DNA of 35,821 nt from the NCBI GenBank assembly GCA_900317715.1, contig ONHS01000024.1, forward strand, positions 1 through 35,821. Direction: 5' to 3'. Both the position numbers and the translations under genes were made by a program. How positions within the stretch are numbered: position 1 is the first letter of the stretch; each line of letters opens with the position of its first letter. Shown here piece by piece: positions 15,016 through 23,913 of the stretch. Source of the DNA: an uncultured Bacteroidales bacterium. Its GTDB lineage: Bacteria; Bacteroidota; Bacteroidia; Bacteroidales; WCHB1-69. Below the pieces are notes generated by a model. It saw nothing but the letters and a program-made list of their open reading frames with translations, did no database searches and was not told the origin of the DNA.

Positions 15016-17442
15016 TTATTTCGTCAACTTCTTCTTCAGGTACGGGATTTTCATCATCCAGCGGAAGAACAACGGTTGTAAGGTATAGGTGATCAGTATG
15101 GTGGATACCATGCCTATTAACGTACTGAATCCTATGGACTTAAGGGCGGGATGCGTGGCGAAAAGCATGGAAACCACCACCACAATCAAGACGAAAGCGG
15201 AGAAGAAGACCGCCGCCTTGTGATAATTGAGCAAATGGGTGTCGCCATTACGTGCCTCAGCCAAAAGTCCCTGCATCACGAAAATACTGTAATCCACACC
15301 GATACCGAAGATAAAGGTGGAAATCACAATGTTGATGAGGTTGAATTGCAGTCCCAAGATAGCCATCCAGCCTTGTACCATGTACCAACTGAGTCCCATG
15401 GGCATGAACGCCAACAAGGCCAACAGCACATCTTTGAACGAGAACAACAGCACCAACAACACAAAAACGGAGGAAATCACCAAAGTGGTAGTGAAGTCCT
15501 TGTGTATCAGCGAAATCATGCTTCCCGTATAGTAGAACGGATCCACAACGACAGCGTGGGGCATAGAAGCCACGAAATCATCTACCTTCTCCTTATTCTC
15601 TTCCGACATCTTCACCGAATTGAAAATCAGGTATTTGCCATCGCTTTTTTCAATGAAATTGCAGAGCAAGCCATCAGGGAGGATGCCTTCTTCATAGAGG
15701 TTGCCCGGCTCATAATCCGCAGCCACCATGGCGAAAAACGGCTCAAATACCTCAGGATCAAGTTCATGGTGCGATGCAGCCGTGCGCACCGCCGCGCGTG
15801 CCTGCGCAACCTTCTCAGGCGTCCAATAAGCTTTCCAAGCGGCTATACGTTTCCATTGTTCCTTTTCCGATTGGAACAACGAGGCAACCACGGGCGTATA
15901 TTCGACCACATCGCCTTTTTTCTGCAAAGAATCCAAAACAAAGGAGAGCCGCATATTATCATCCAATGCAGCATCTAAACTCTCTGCATTCACGGCATAG
16001 TAACGTTGCAAACAGTTACCGTTAATCTTCTCCGCGTAAAGCGCCTCCGACTGATGGAGGTTGTCGCTCTCATATCCGATATGCTTCAAATTATTGTCAA
16101 ACTGCACTTTAGGAGACATCACGATGCCAATCAAAATCGCAACTGAGAGCAGTCCAATCACGATGGGGTTCCGGTCGTACGGATAATCGTTGATCTTGTC
16201 AATCAGATTGAAGACCTCCTCTTTACGCTTCGTATTTTCGTCACGAAGGAAATGAGGCAGAAAAACGAGCGCAAAGAGCGTATTGCCGATCAGGGCGAAG
16301 GTGGCAAACAGTCCGAAATCCCGCAGCAGTTCGCTTTGGGTGAACATCAAGCCGAGGAACGCGCCGATGGTGGTGAGGCATCCGAGACAAACCGGCTTCG
16401 CTTCGTCCTTCAGCATCTGTTCCACATTTCCCACAAAACGCTGATGGATAAGTATATGCAAACAATAGCTGATGGCCGTTCCCAACACCACCGTGCCGAT
16501 GCCCATCGCCATGAGAGACATTTCGCCTTTGATCCAATAGATGCACGCCAACGAGAAGAAGGTGCCGTATGCCACAGGTAAGAGATTTCGCCAAATAGCA
16601 CTGGTACTTTTGAAGCTGATACTCAGCACGATGAGGATAATAAACAAGGAGATCCCGATGGTGAGAAAGATGTCGCGCTTCATGATCTTGGAGTTGCCGC
16701 CCGAACGCACGGGCGCACCATGCATGTATATCTGCACATCAGGGTGTGCCTTTGAAAAGGCTTTGATACAATGGTTGATGTGCCGCATGAGCCGGTCTCC
16801 CGAGTGGGAATCAAACGACTGAAAGCCAGGAGATATGAACATCAATGCCACCGTGGAATCCGGGGAGAAAAGATGCCCGTCCACCAGCGTGAAACCAGCA
16901 CTGGCAGAAATTTCGGGCAGTAGACAGCTGCGCAGGTTCAGCGGGTCGGTGGAAACCATTTGCGTGAGCGTTCCAGTCTCATCCGACATGATCATCTCAT
17001 AGTTTTGCGCCATGGTCTCGTCCGCACCTGCAATCGCTTCGTCGAACTTCTTGTACATGGTGGCATCCACAAAAGAGGGCACATGCATCATCGCAAAGTC
17101 GAGAGCGCCGAGGGCGACGTCCACATCCAAACGGTAAAGCGTGTTGGCTATATCATCATCTTGCAACAAGATAGAGTCCATCAGTTCATCCACATAACCC
17201 GTCATCACTTCAGGTTCAGCACCTGTCATCTGCATGAAAATCTTGTCTTTCACCTTCAGATTTCCAAACACCAAACCGCTGTCGTCGGATGCTATGGAAG
17301 GCAACAGCTGTGACAAATCCTCTTCAAAATGAATTTTCACCCCGAAGAAGATGAACACGATGCTGGACGAAATCAACAAGGTGTATAACAGTATCTTTTT
17401 CTTCTGAAAAAAGCGATATAGACGCACAAACATCACATACAA
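15016..17442 (-). CDS. MMPL/RND-superfamily exporter
   Basis: An 808-residue inner-membrane protein with the RND/MMPL layout: one helix near the start (KKILLYTLLISSSIVFIFFGV), a large periplasmic loop, five helices (about residues 255-400, including FLTIGISLFIILIVLSISF, GTVVLGTAISYCLHILIHQR, TTIGAFLGLMF), a helix at about 430, a second periplasmic loop and five terminal helices (TLVISSVFVLLVLLFSF, ISTFIFGIGVDYSIFVMQGLL). The GxGVDYSIF motif in the second half is typical; the partner motif in the first half reads GIGTVVLGTAISYCLH. Relatives export lipids or hydrophobic precursors using the proton gradient. The substrate is not apparent here, since no biosynthetic genes adjoin. MYVMFV at the start offers two ATGs. 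Confidence 0.85.
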   Translation of the reverse strand: MYVMFVRLYRFFQKKKILLYTLLISSSIVFIFFGVKIHFEEDLSQLLPSIASDDSGLVFGNLKVKDKIFMQMTGAEPEVMTGYVDELMDSILLQDDDIANTLYRLDVDVALGALDFAMMHVPSFVDATMYKKFDEAIAGADETMAQNYEMIMSDETGTLTQMVSTDPLNLRSCLLPEISASAGFTLVDGHLFSPDSTVALMFISPGFQSFDSHSGDRLMRHINHCIKAFSKAHPDVQIYMHGAPVRSGGNSKIMKRDIFLTIGISLFIILIVLSISFKSTSAIWRNLLPVAYGTFFSLACIYWIKGEMSLMAMGIGTVVLGTAISYCLHILIHQRFVGNVEQMLKDEAKPVCLGCLTTIGAFLGLMFTQSELLRDFGLFATFALIGNTLFALVFLPHFLRDENTKRKEEVFNLIDKINDYPYDRNPIVIGLLSVAILIGIVMSPKVQFDNNLKHIGYESDNLHQSEALYAEKINGNCLQRYYAVNAESLDAALDDNMRLSFVLDSLQKKGDVVEYTPVVASLFQSEKEQWKRIAAWKAYWTPEKVAQARAAVRTAASHHELDPEVFEPFFAMVAADYEPGNLYEEGILPDGLLCNFIEKSDGKYLIFNSVKMSEENKEKVDDFVASMPHAVVVDPFYYTGSMISLIHKDFTTTLVISSVFVLLVLLFSFKDVLLALLAFMPMGLSWYMVQGWMAILGLQFNLINIVISTFIFGIGVDYSIFVMQGLLAEARNGDTHLLNYHKAAVFFSAFVLIVVVVSMLFATHPALKSIGFSTLIGMVSTILITYTLQPLFFRWMMKIPYLKKKLTK

Positions 17443-17465
17443 CTATTTGATTATCAACACTCTTG

Positions 17466-17611
17466 CAAAAATAAATCAAACTGCGAAGATATAAAATTTT
17501 CGATTATCCCACCTTTCCTTTTTTCACATCGACTGCCATTAAAATATTTATTCACAAAAGGGGCGATAATATGAACAATCGAGGAAGAGAGCCGCAATTT
17601 TTATACTTTTG
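17466..17611. promoter_or_regulatory. Divergent promoters of the exporter and the TonB-dependent receptor
   Basis: On the plus strand TACTTTTG (17604-17611) is a -7 box 38 nt before the receptor start. On the minus strand TATTTTTG (17473-17466) and TATCTTCG (17491-17484) are two candidates for the exporter. The gap 17443-17649 is otherwise AT-rich with nothing else recognised. Confidence 0.45.
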
Positions 17612-17649
17612 CCTTTTATTTATAAGTCGGAATAATTATAACAAACGAT

Positions 17650-20190
17650 ATGCGTAAAGTATTACTATTGAGTATTTTATCTTTATTGATATGTTTCAAT
17701 GCCTTCTCTCAGGAGGACCAAAAGGGGAAGAAGAAAGACAAGAAAAGCCAGCAAGAGGCTCCAAAGTCCGACGACATGGAGGAGAAAGAGGCGTATCAAT
17801 TGGAAGACGAGTCTGGTGACGACAACGAATACGGGAACAGTAATTTCGTGCCCAGCATTTTGCACAGCAGCAGTGACGTTTACACCAACAACACGTCATA
17901 CGCTTTCAGCATCGCCTATTTCCGTCCACGCGGCTACGACAACCGGTACCAAGAGGTCTTCATCAACGGTTACGAAATGAACAGTTTGGTGACGGGTCGT
18001 GCCGTTTATTCGCAATGGGGCGGCTTGAACCACGTTTTCCGCTATCCGGAACTTGTCGTCTGCTTGAACGAAACGCCGTTTGACTTCGGCGACATCGGCG
18101 GGGCGAGAAACTTCAACGTGCGGGCGAGCAACTTCCGCAAGCAGCTGAGAGCCACCTACTCTTTGGCAGACCGCACCTACACCAACCGTATGATGCTGAC
18201 TTACAGCACCGGACTGAATTCCAAAGGTTGGGCGTTCACCGCGTCCATATCCTCACGTTTCGGCAACGACCTCGCCTACGTGGACGGCACAAGCTACACC
18301 AGTTTCGCCGCATTCCTGGGCGCCGAGAAGAAGCTCAACAGCGAACACTGGCTCAACCTGTCGGCGTTCGCTAACTACACCCAACGCGGAATGCAGTCTA
18401 GTTCCGTGCAAGAAGCTTACGACCTGCTGAACAACAACTACTACAACGCCAACTGGGGCTGGTATCAGGGCAAACAGCGCAACGCACGTGTACGCACGGT
18501 GTGCGAGCCCGTGATTTTGCTAACGCACAACTTCACCCCGGCCAGCAACAAATTCGGAGTGCAGACCACCTTCTTGACCTCCTTCGGCATCAACAACACT
18601 ACTTCTCTCAACTGGTACGATGCGCAGGATCCACGTCCCGACTACTACCGCTATTTGCCGAGCTACCAAATCGACCATGGCGACACCACTGCCTCCTATT
18701 ACGACGTTCTCAATTTGTGGCAGAGCAACGACCAATCCTACACCCAAGTCAACTGGGATCACATGTATGAGGTCAACCAATTAGCCGCTTTGCAGGGCAA
18801 ACGCGCCCAATACATGGTCGAGAATCGTAGGACAGAACACATTCAAGTAGGTGCCAGCACCAATCTCCACTGGTCTATCAACGATCATTGGAAACTCTAT
18901 GCAGGCGCAAATATCAGCGGGACAAACCAGCACAACTACAAGACCATCGAGGATCTGTTGGGCGGAAGTTATTGGCTCGATGTGGACAAATACTCGGAAG
19001 GCGACTTCCCAGAGGACCAAAATGTACAGTACAACGACCTGTTACACAAAGGGGACACGCTTCATGAAGGCGACATTTTTGGCTATAACTACGATTACCA
19101 AGTGTTGAAGTTGAAGACTTGGGGATTGATCAAAGCCACGTACAATCACTGGGATTTCTACTTGGGAATTCAAATAGGTGGCTCGGAACTGTGCCGTGTA
19201 GGCAAGATGCAGAACGGCCGCTTCCCGGACGAATCTCTGGGCAGATCGGATGTGAGAAATTACATAGACAATGGTGCGAGAGCGGGTGTCACCTATAAAA
19301 TCAACGGTCGTAACTACTTAGTGTTAAACGCTTTGGGCGAAACCAAATCTCCTAATATCCTCAACTCTTTCCTTTCCCCGCGTATCAACAACAAATACGT
19401 GGACGGTCTGACCAACGAAAAGGTTTTCGCCGGCGACATCTCCTACATCTTGAACTATCCCATCATCAAGATGCGCATTACGGCTTTCGCCACGAAGATC
19501 AACGATGCTTCGCGTCTGATCAGCTTCTACCATGACGATTTCTCCAGCATGGTCAACTATGCTATTTCGGGCATTGACCAGCGCTATATCGGTATCGAGG
19601 CGGGCACGGAAATCAAACTGGGCAGTATGTTCGCCTTGATTCTGGCAGGTACTTGGGGCGACTATCGCTACACCGACCAAGCACACGTCTCCATGAACGC
19701 TGAAAATGGCGTGGACTTCGACGGTCAGATGGACCGCGTGGTCTATTGGAAGAACTACCATGTCGCCGGTACGCCGCAAGTGGCGGCCACTGCCGGTCTG
19801 AAATTCAATTACAATTACTGGTGGTTCAACTTTAATGTTAACTACTTCGACAAGATTTACTGCGAACTGAATCCCGAGCGCCGCACCTCCACCGCCCGCG
19901 GTTCCCTGGACGCAAACTCCGAACTCTACCACCAGATTGCCGATCAAACCCAACTGAAAGGGCAATTCACCGTGGATGTCTCCCTGAGCAAATCCTGGCG
20001 TATCAAGCACAAATACAACATCGGTTTCAACGCCAGCGTCACCAACCTGCTGAACAACAAGAACTTGGTAACCACCGCTTGGGAACAATACCGATTCGAC
20101 TACACCGACTACAATGTCAACAAATACGCCAACAAATACTACTACGCTTTCGGCACCACATTCTATTTGGGCATCAATTTCACGATGTAA
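17650..20190 (+). CDS. TonB-dependent receptor-like outer-membrane protein
   Basis: An 846-residue outer-membrane protein with a signal peptide (MRKVLLLSILSLLICFNAFSQ), then a charged Lys/Glu/Asp-rich stretch (residues 22-60), a plug-like region (YQEVFINGYEMNSLVTGRAVYSQ, NETPFDFGDIGGARNFNVRAS) and a long barrel of alternating aromatic strands ending FGTTFYLGINFTM. It imports a ligand using TonB energy or supports surface transport. It lacks the N-terminal carboxypeptidase-like domain common in SusC proteins and no TonB box is obvious. It is followed after 44 nt by two DUF5689-type lipoproteins, which probably form a surface complex with it. This is not a SusC/SusD pair. Ligand unknown. Confidence 0.8.
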   Translation: MRKVLLLSILSLLICFNAFSQEDQKGKKKDKKSQQEAPKSDDMEEKEAYQLEDESGDDNEYGNSNFVPSILHSSSDVYTNNTSYAFSIAYFRPRGYDNRYQEVFINGYEMNSLVTGRAVYSQWGGLNHVFRYPELVVCLNETPFDFGDIGGARNFNVRASNFRKQLRATYSLADRTYTNRMMLTYSTGLNSKGWAFTASISSRFGNDLAYVDGTSYTSFAAFLGAEKKLNSEHWLNLSAFANYTQRGMQSSSVQEAYDLLNNNYYNANWGWYQGKQRNARVRTVCEPVILLTHNFTPASNKFGVQTTFLTSFGINNTTSLNWYDAQDPRPDYYRYLPSYQIDHGDTTASYYDVLNLWQSNDQSYTQVNWDHMYEVNQLAALQGKRAQYMVENRRTEHIQVGASTNLHWSINDHWKLYAGANISGTNQHNYKTIEDLLGGSYWLDVDKYSEGDFPEDQNVQYNDLLHKGDTLHEGDIFGYNYDYQVLKLKTWGLIKATYNHWDFYLGIQIGGSELCRVGKMQNGRFPDESLGRSDVRNYIDNGARAGVTYKINGRNYLVLNALGETKSPNILNSFLSPRINNKYVDGLTNEKVFAGDISYILNYPIIKMRITAFATKINDASRLISFYHDDFSSMVNYAISGIDQRYIGIEAGTEIKLGSMFALILAGTWGDYRYTDQAHVSMNAENGVDFDGQMDRVVYWKNYHVAGTPQVAATAGLKFNYNYWWFNFNVNYFDKIYCELNPERRTSTARGSLDANSELYHQIADQTQLKGQFTVDVSLSKSWRIKHKYNIGFNASVTNLLNNKNLVTTAWEQYRFDYTDYNVNKYANKYYYAFGTTFYLGINFTM

Positions 20191-20234
20191 CAACCGTTCC
20201 CTGTAAAACAATTCTTTAGATAAAATAGAAAAAA

Positions 20235-21491
20235 ATGAAATATAACCATTTGATTATCATCGCCATCTTCGCCGCCGTGCTCATGCAAGGCTGCGACTTA
20301 GAACAAGACGTAGCGCCAATGCCTTCGTTTATAGGCGAATCCAACACCACCATCGCCGAGCTGCTTGCCATGCACAAGATTGGTTCTGTTGACTCCTACG
20401 ATTCCATACCTGTGGGCTCCAATGTCGTCATCACCGGCGTGGTGACCACCTCCGATGAGTGGGGCAACAATTACAAATACATTAATATTGAAGACGAGAC
20501 AGGCGCTATCCAGATTAAAATCAACAACACCGCTCTCTATAACAAATACAAAGTCGGACAGCGCGTCTATGTAAAATGCGACGGTCTTGTGATCGGCGAT
20601 TATCGGAAGTTGCCGCAATTGGGAATGTGGGCAAACGGCGAAATGCAGCCCATCCCCTCATTCAAGGCGTACCTGTACATCTTCCCGGATGGTGCTCCCA
20701 TGGCTGGGGAAAACCCCATTGTCATGACGACCATACCAAATGCCAATGACATTCCAGAGACCCAATACAACCGGCTCGTCAGATTGGAGGGTGCCACCTT
20801 TGTAGAAGGAGGTGATGCCACTTTCTCGGAGGCCAGCGCAGCCACCAGCCGCGACATCAAGATGGCTGACGGTTCCACTATCGTACTGAGAACCAGCAAC
20901 TACGCTACTTTCGCCAACGAAATCCTGCCCGAAGGAACAGGTAATATCACGGGCATATTAACCCGTTATAATAATACGGTGCAAATCGTCATCAACGGAA
21001 CGCACAATTTGGAATCATTCACTATGCCGTTAAGCTATCAGACCATCTTCAGCGTGAACTACGGCAATGCCTTCAACGAAGGATGGTTCCAAACGGGCGA
21101 TGGCAATCCATGGCAAGCTTTAACGAACTCCAGTTTCAACGGTTTCGTCAACAACCCCGCTGCTGGTCAGGACAACTGGCTGGTCTCGCCCGCCATCAAC
21201 TTGAGTGCTGCAGGAGATCCGATTCTGAGCTTCACGCACCGCGCACCTCAAGGATTCAATGGCGACTATATGAAGGTCTTCTATACGACTGACTACACCG
21301 GCGATGTAAACACCACGCAATGGCATCAACTGCCGCTTAACATCAATAACGGAGAGGCTTCGTCCGTGGATGAGATCTTCAATCTTCCCGATGAGGCACG
21401 CGTTCCCGGCTTCAGAATGCTCTTCCGCATGACCGGCAACCCATCCTCCTGGTATCTGTCGAACATCAAAATTGAAGCATTAGCGAAATAG
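20235..21491 (+). CDS. DUF5689 and choice-of-anchor-J lipoprotein 1
   Basis: A 418-residue lipoprotein; the signal peptide ends in LMQGC with Cys20. Residues about 40-265 form a DUF5689-like region with an OB-fold-like strand set (NVVITGVVTTSDEWGNNYKYINIEDETGAIQIKI, GQRVYVKCDGLVIGDYRKLPQLG). Residues about 275-418 form a jelly-roll of the choice-of-anchor-J kind (FNEGWFQTGDG, DNWLVSPAINLSAAGDPILSFTHRA, YMKVFYTTDY, FRMLFRM). Together these suggest a surface binding protein working with the receptor upstream. It has a paralogue next door with the same layout. Family naming is from motif resemblance; ligand unknown. Confidence 0.75.
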   Translation: MKYNHLIIIAIFAAVLMQGCDLEQDVAPMPSFIGESNTTIAELLAMHKIGSVDSYDSIPVGSNVVITGVVTTSDEWGNNYKYINIEDETGAIQIKINNTALYNKYKVGQRVYVKCDGLVIGDYRKLPQLGMWANGEMQPIPSFKAYLYIFPDGAPMAGENPIVMTTIPNANDIPETQYNRLVRLEGATFVEGGDATFSEASAATSRDIKMADGSTIVLRTSNYATFANEILPEGTGNITGILTRYNNTVQIVINGTHNLESFTMPLSYQTIFSVNYGNAFNEGWFQTGDGNPWQALTNSSFNGFVNNPAAGQDNWLVSPAINLSAAGDPILSFTHRAPQGFNGDYMKVFYTTDYTGDVNTTQWHQLPLNINNGEASSVDEIFNLPDEARVPGFRMLFRMTGNPSSWYLSNIKIEALAK

Positions 21492-21493
21492 GG

Positions 21494-21572
21494 CGTGTGA
21501 CGTATGACGTGTGACGTAGGATCACACGTCATACATCATAAGTCATAAATCAAACGTCATAAGTCAAAAACA
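21494..21572. repeat. 7-bp period tract, GTATGAC type, forming a hairpin
   Basis: Units GTGTGAC, GTATGAC, GTGTGAC then CACACGT, CATACAT, CATAAGT, CATAAAT, CAAACGT, CATAAGT. GTATGACGTGTGA (21502-21514) pairs exactly with TCACACGTCATAC (21522-21534) around a 7-nt loop. It fills the gap between the two lipoprotein genes; it lacks a T tract, so it is not a standard terminator. Confidence 0.8.
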
Positions 21573-21576
21573 GATT

Positions 21577-22872
21577 ATGAAAAAAATAACGATAGCAATC
21601 ACCCTCATTCTCGGCGTACTTGCCAGCTGCAACCGCTGGGAGGAACCCGAATTTGTAGCACCTGTCTATGATGGTCCTGCCGCGAACAAGACCATTGCGG
21701 ACATCAAAGCCATGCACGCGTCACTGGGCACCGGCGCACAGGACTCCATCTGCCGCTACGACGAACAGTTCATTGTGAAGGCCGTGGTGGTCAGCTCCGA
21801 CGAAGGCGGCAACTGTTACAAATATCTCACCATCCAAGATGAGACCGGAGGCATCGAGATTTCCATCGACCGTTCGAGCCTCTACAACGACTATCCCGTG
21901 GGACAGACCATCTATCTGAACTGTGCCGGACTGATTGTGGGCGATTACCACAACAAATACCAAGTTGGCTGGAAATATGAGGGTTCTGTGGGACGTATCC
22001 ATCCCACCGCCCTACCCCGCTACATCAGCAAAGACGGGCTTCCGGACCTCAAGAACCCGCTTATCGCTCTCCCCATTGAAGTCACGGGCAACAACGAACT
22101 CACCGCAGAGAATGTGAACTGTCTTGTGAGAATCAACGGTTGCAGATTCTCTGCTACCGACAACGGTCTTCCGTTGGCTGACAACGATTTCTCCACAGAC
22201 CGCACCATCACCATCAACGGCATAAGCATTGTGGTGCGCACCAGCAACTACGCCTATTTCCGCAACACCATCATCGATGCCAGCAAAGACTACTGTCTCT
22301 ATGGCATTCTCAGCATCTACAATAAAGATTATCAACTTACCTTGCGGACTAAAGACGATATACAATCGGCTGTCACGTACGAAGACGAACTGCTAGCCGA
22401 CCTCACCTTCGACAACAACAGTTTCACCACGGGTGGTTGGTCACAATATCCCGACAACCAGTCGTGGATATTCAACTCATTCAGCGGCGACAACTTCATG
22501 GTTCACTTCAACGACAACTCTGCCTCAGGTTGTGACGACTGGCTGATCTCGCCCGAGCTTGACCTGGGAGATGTGAGCACTGCTGAATTGTATCTGGACC
22601 ACAAAATCAACGTGGGCGGCAGTCCCGCTACCTATTATCAGGTCTATTACTCCACCACATACAACGGCGGAGCTTTCAACGAAAGCGATTGGCACGCCTT
22701 CTCTCCAAATTTGAATTACTATCCCATTGATTTCGCACTGAGTAACGCCCTGTCATTGAGCGATATCGGCAACCAGAAATTCCGCATTGCCTTGCGCTAC
22801 CACAGAAACGCCGCCGTGGAAGGCAGCAGATGGTCCGTACGCGGGGTGAAGATACAGAAACCGCAGAACTAG
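21577..22872 (+). CDS. DUF5689 and choice-of-anchor-J lipoprotein 2
   Basis: A 431-residue lipoprotein; signal peptide MKKITIAITLILGVLASC with lipobox LASC. The layout parallels the preceding gene: TIADIKAMHA, then VVSSDEGGNCYKYLTIQDETGGIEISI and GQTIYLNCAGLIVGDYHNKYQVG in the N-terminal DUF5689-like region, and a C-terminal jelly-roll with DDWLISPELDLGDVSTAELYLDHK, YYQVYYSTTYNGG and KFRIALRYHRNA. The two proteins are clear paralogues from a tandem duplication but differ throughout, so the duplication is old. The repeat hairpin between them may uncouple their expression. Likely a surface partner of the receptor at 17650. Confidence 0.75.
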   Translation: MKKITIAITLILGVLASCNRWEEPEFVAPVYDGPAANKTIADIKAMHASLGTGAQDSICRYDEQFIVKAVVVSSDEGGNCYKYLTIQDETGGIEISIDRSSLYNDYPVGQTIYLNCAGLIVGDYHNKYQVGWKYEGSVGRIHPTALPRYISKDGLPDLKNPLIALPIEVTGNNELTAENVNCLVRINGCRFSATDNGLPLADNDFSTDRTITINGISIVVRTSNYAYFRNTIIDASKDYCLYGILSIYNKDYQLTLRTKDDIQSAVTYEDELLADLTFDNNSFTTGGWSQYPDNQSWIFNSFSGDNFMVHFNDNSASGCDDWLISPELDLGDVSTAELYLDHKINVGGSPATYYQVYYSTTYNGGAFNESDWHAFSPNLNYYPIDFALSNALSLSDIGNQKFRIALRYHRNAAVEGSRWSVRGVKIQKPQN

Positions 22873-22874
22873 GT

Positions 22875-23090
22875 AGTTAGCAGTTAGAAGTTAGTAGTTA
22901 GCAGTTGGATGTGGGTCGTTCTCTTGCGAGGAACTAATGCATTGGAACGAGGGCAATGACTTAGACTTAAGACTTATGACGTACGACGTATGACGTACGA
23001 CGTATGAATATGGTAGCGCGCCTAACTGCTAACTACTAACTACTAATTGCTAACTACTAATTGCTAACTGCTAATTGCTAACTGCTAACT
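22875..23090. repeat. Composite element copy 2: inverted heptad ends around a conserved core
   Basis: GTTAGTAGTTAGCAGTT (22890-22906) is the exact reverse complement of AACTGCTAACTACTAAC (23024-23040). Between lie the 20-bp core GGTCGTTCTCTTGCGAGGAA (22914-22933), and GACTTAT/GACGTAC/GACGTAT heptads (22964-23013). AATTGCT and AACTGCT units continue to about 23090, inside the 3' end of cdsA. The gap has no gene. Confidence 0.75.
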
Positions 23091-23913
23091 GAAATAAGTA
23101 CGCGGGAATTGTGGCGAAAAGAATCGAATCGACGCGGTCGAGGACGCCGCCGTGGCCGGGGATAATGTTGCCGCTGTCCTTCACGCCCGCTTTGCGTTTG
23201 AAAAGGGATTCTGTGAGGTCGCCGAACAGACCGAAGACTTGGATGATGAGGGAAAACACAAGCCATCCCCATAACGGCATTCCTGCCTGCTGGAATAAGG
23301 GGATATACGAAAGGCCTATGGCAAGGCCAACGGTAAACACACAGCTACAAAGGAACCCCTCCCAGGTTTTGCCGGGAGAGATGTTGGGGGCCAGTTTATG
23401 CTTGCCAAAGAGAGAACCGAAAACGTAAGCCGCAGTGTCGGACATCCATATCAGAATCAAGAAAGCCAACACCATGGCCGGATGCTGTGGAATCCATAAG
23501 AAAAAGAGCACGCTGAGCGGCACCACAATCCACATCTGAGCCAAAAAGCCGAGACCCACATGACTCATCGCCTGTTCACTTTTGCCAATCAATTCAGGCA
23601 AAAAAATAGCAAGGCCCGCGACACATGCCATAACGGCCCAAGGTATGGAAGGCCCACCCTCCAAGTCGAGCACTTCCATATTCAAGAAGCATTCGAGCAA
23701 CCACACGGCTGCCACGATCCAAAAGCCGAAATGTGGACGCAAAGAAGGATCGTTGCACAATTTGTAAAATTCAAAAATTCCCACCAAGGCGAAGAAAAAC
23801 GCTAACGGCACAGCCACCCACGGGGTGAAAACCGCCGCGACCATCAGGGCCACATAGACAATGCCCGAAGCCGTCCTGACGAACAGATTACGTGTTTTGG
23901 GGTTGAGGGTCAT
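23071..23913 (-). CDS. cdsA: Phosphatidate cytidylyltransferase
   Basis: A 280-residue inner-membrane enzyme that makes CDP-diacylglycerol from phosphatidic acid and CTP, the branch point of phospholipid synthesis. I chose ATG 23913 (MTLNPKTRNLFVRTASG) over the longer frame because the extra 50 residues are shadow sequence from the overlapping LUD gene. About eight helices are seen. The family signature is in the last third: SDTAAYVFGSLFGKHKLAPNISPGKTWEG and then GLFGDLTESLFKRKAGVKDSGNIIPGHGGVLDRVDS. The last six residues, QLAVSN, and the stop are encoded by a GTTAGCA-type 7-bp repeat tract. The gene overlaps the end of the LUD gene by 26 nt. Confidence 0.95.
   Translation of the reverse strand: MTLNPKTRNLFVRTASGIVYVALMVAAVFTPWVAVPLAFFFALVGIFEFYKLCNDPSLRPHFGFWIVAAVWLLECFLNMEVLDLEGGPSIPWAVMACVAGLAIFLPELIGKSEQAMSHVGLGFLAQMWIVVPLSVLFFLWIPQHPAMVLAFLILIWMSDTAAYVFGSLFGKHKLAPNISPGKTWEGFLCSCVFTVGLAIGLSYIPLFQQAGMPLWGWLVFSLIIQVFGLFGDLTESLFKRKAGVKDSGNIIPGHGGVLDRVDSILFATIPAYLFQLAVSN

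Noticed and set aside
22875..23090. CRISPR-like array
   Set aside because: Units are 7 bp in tandem with no spacers and no cas genes nearby.
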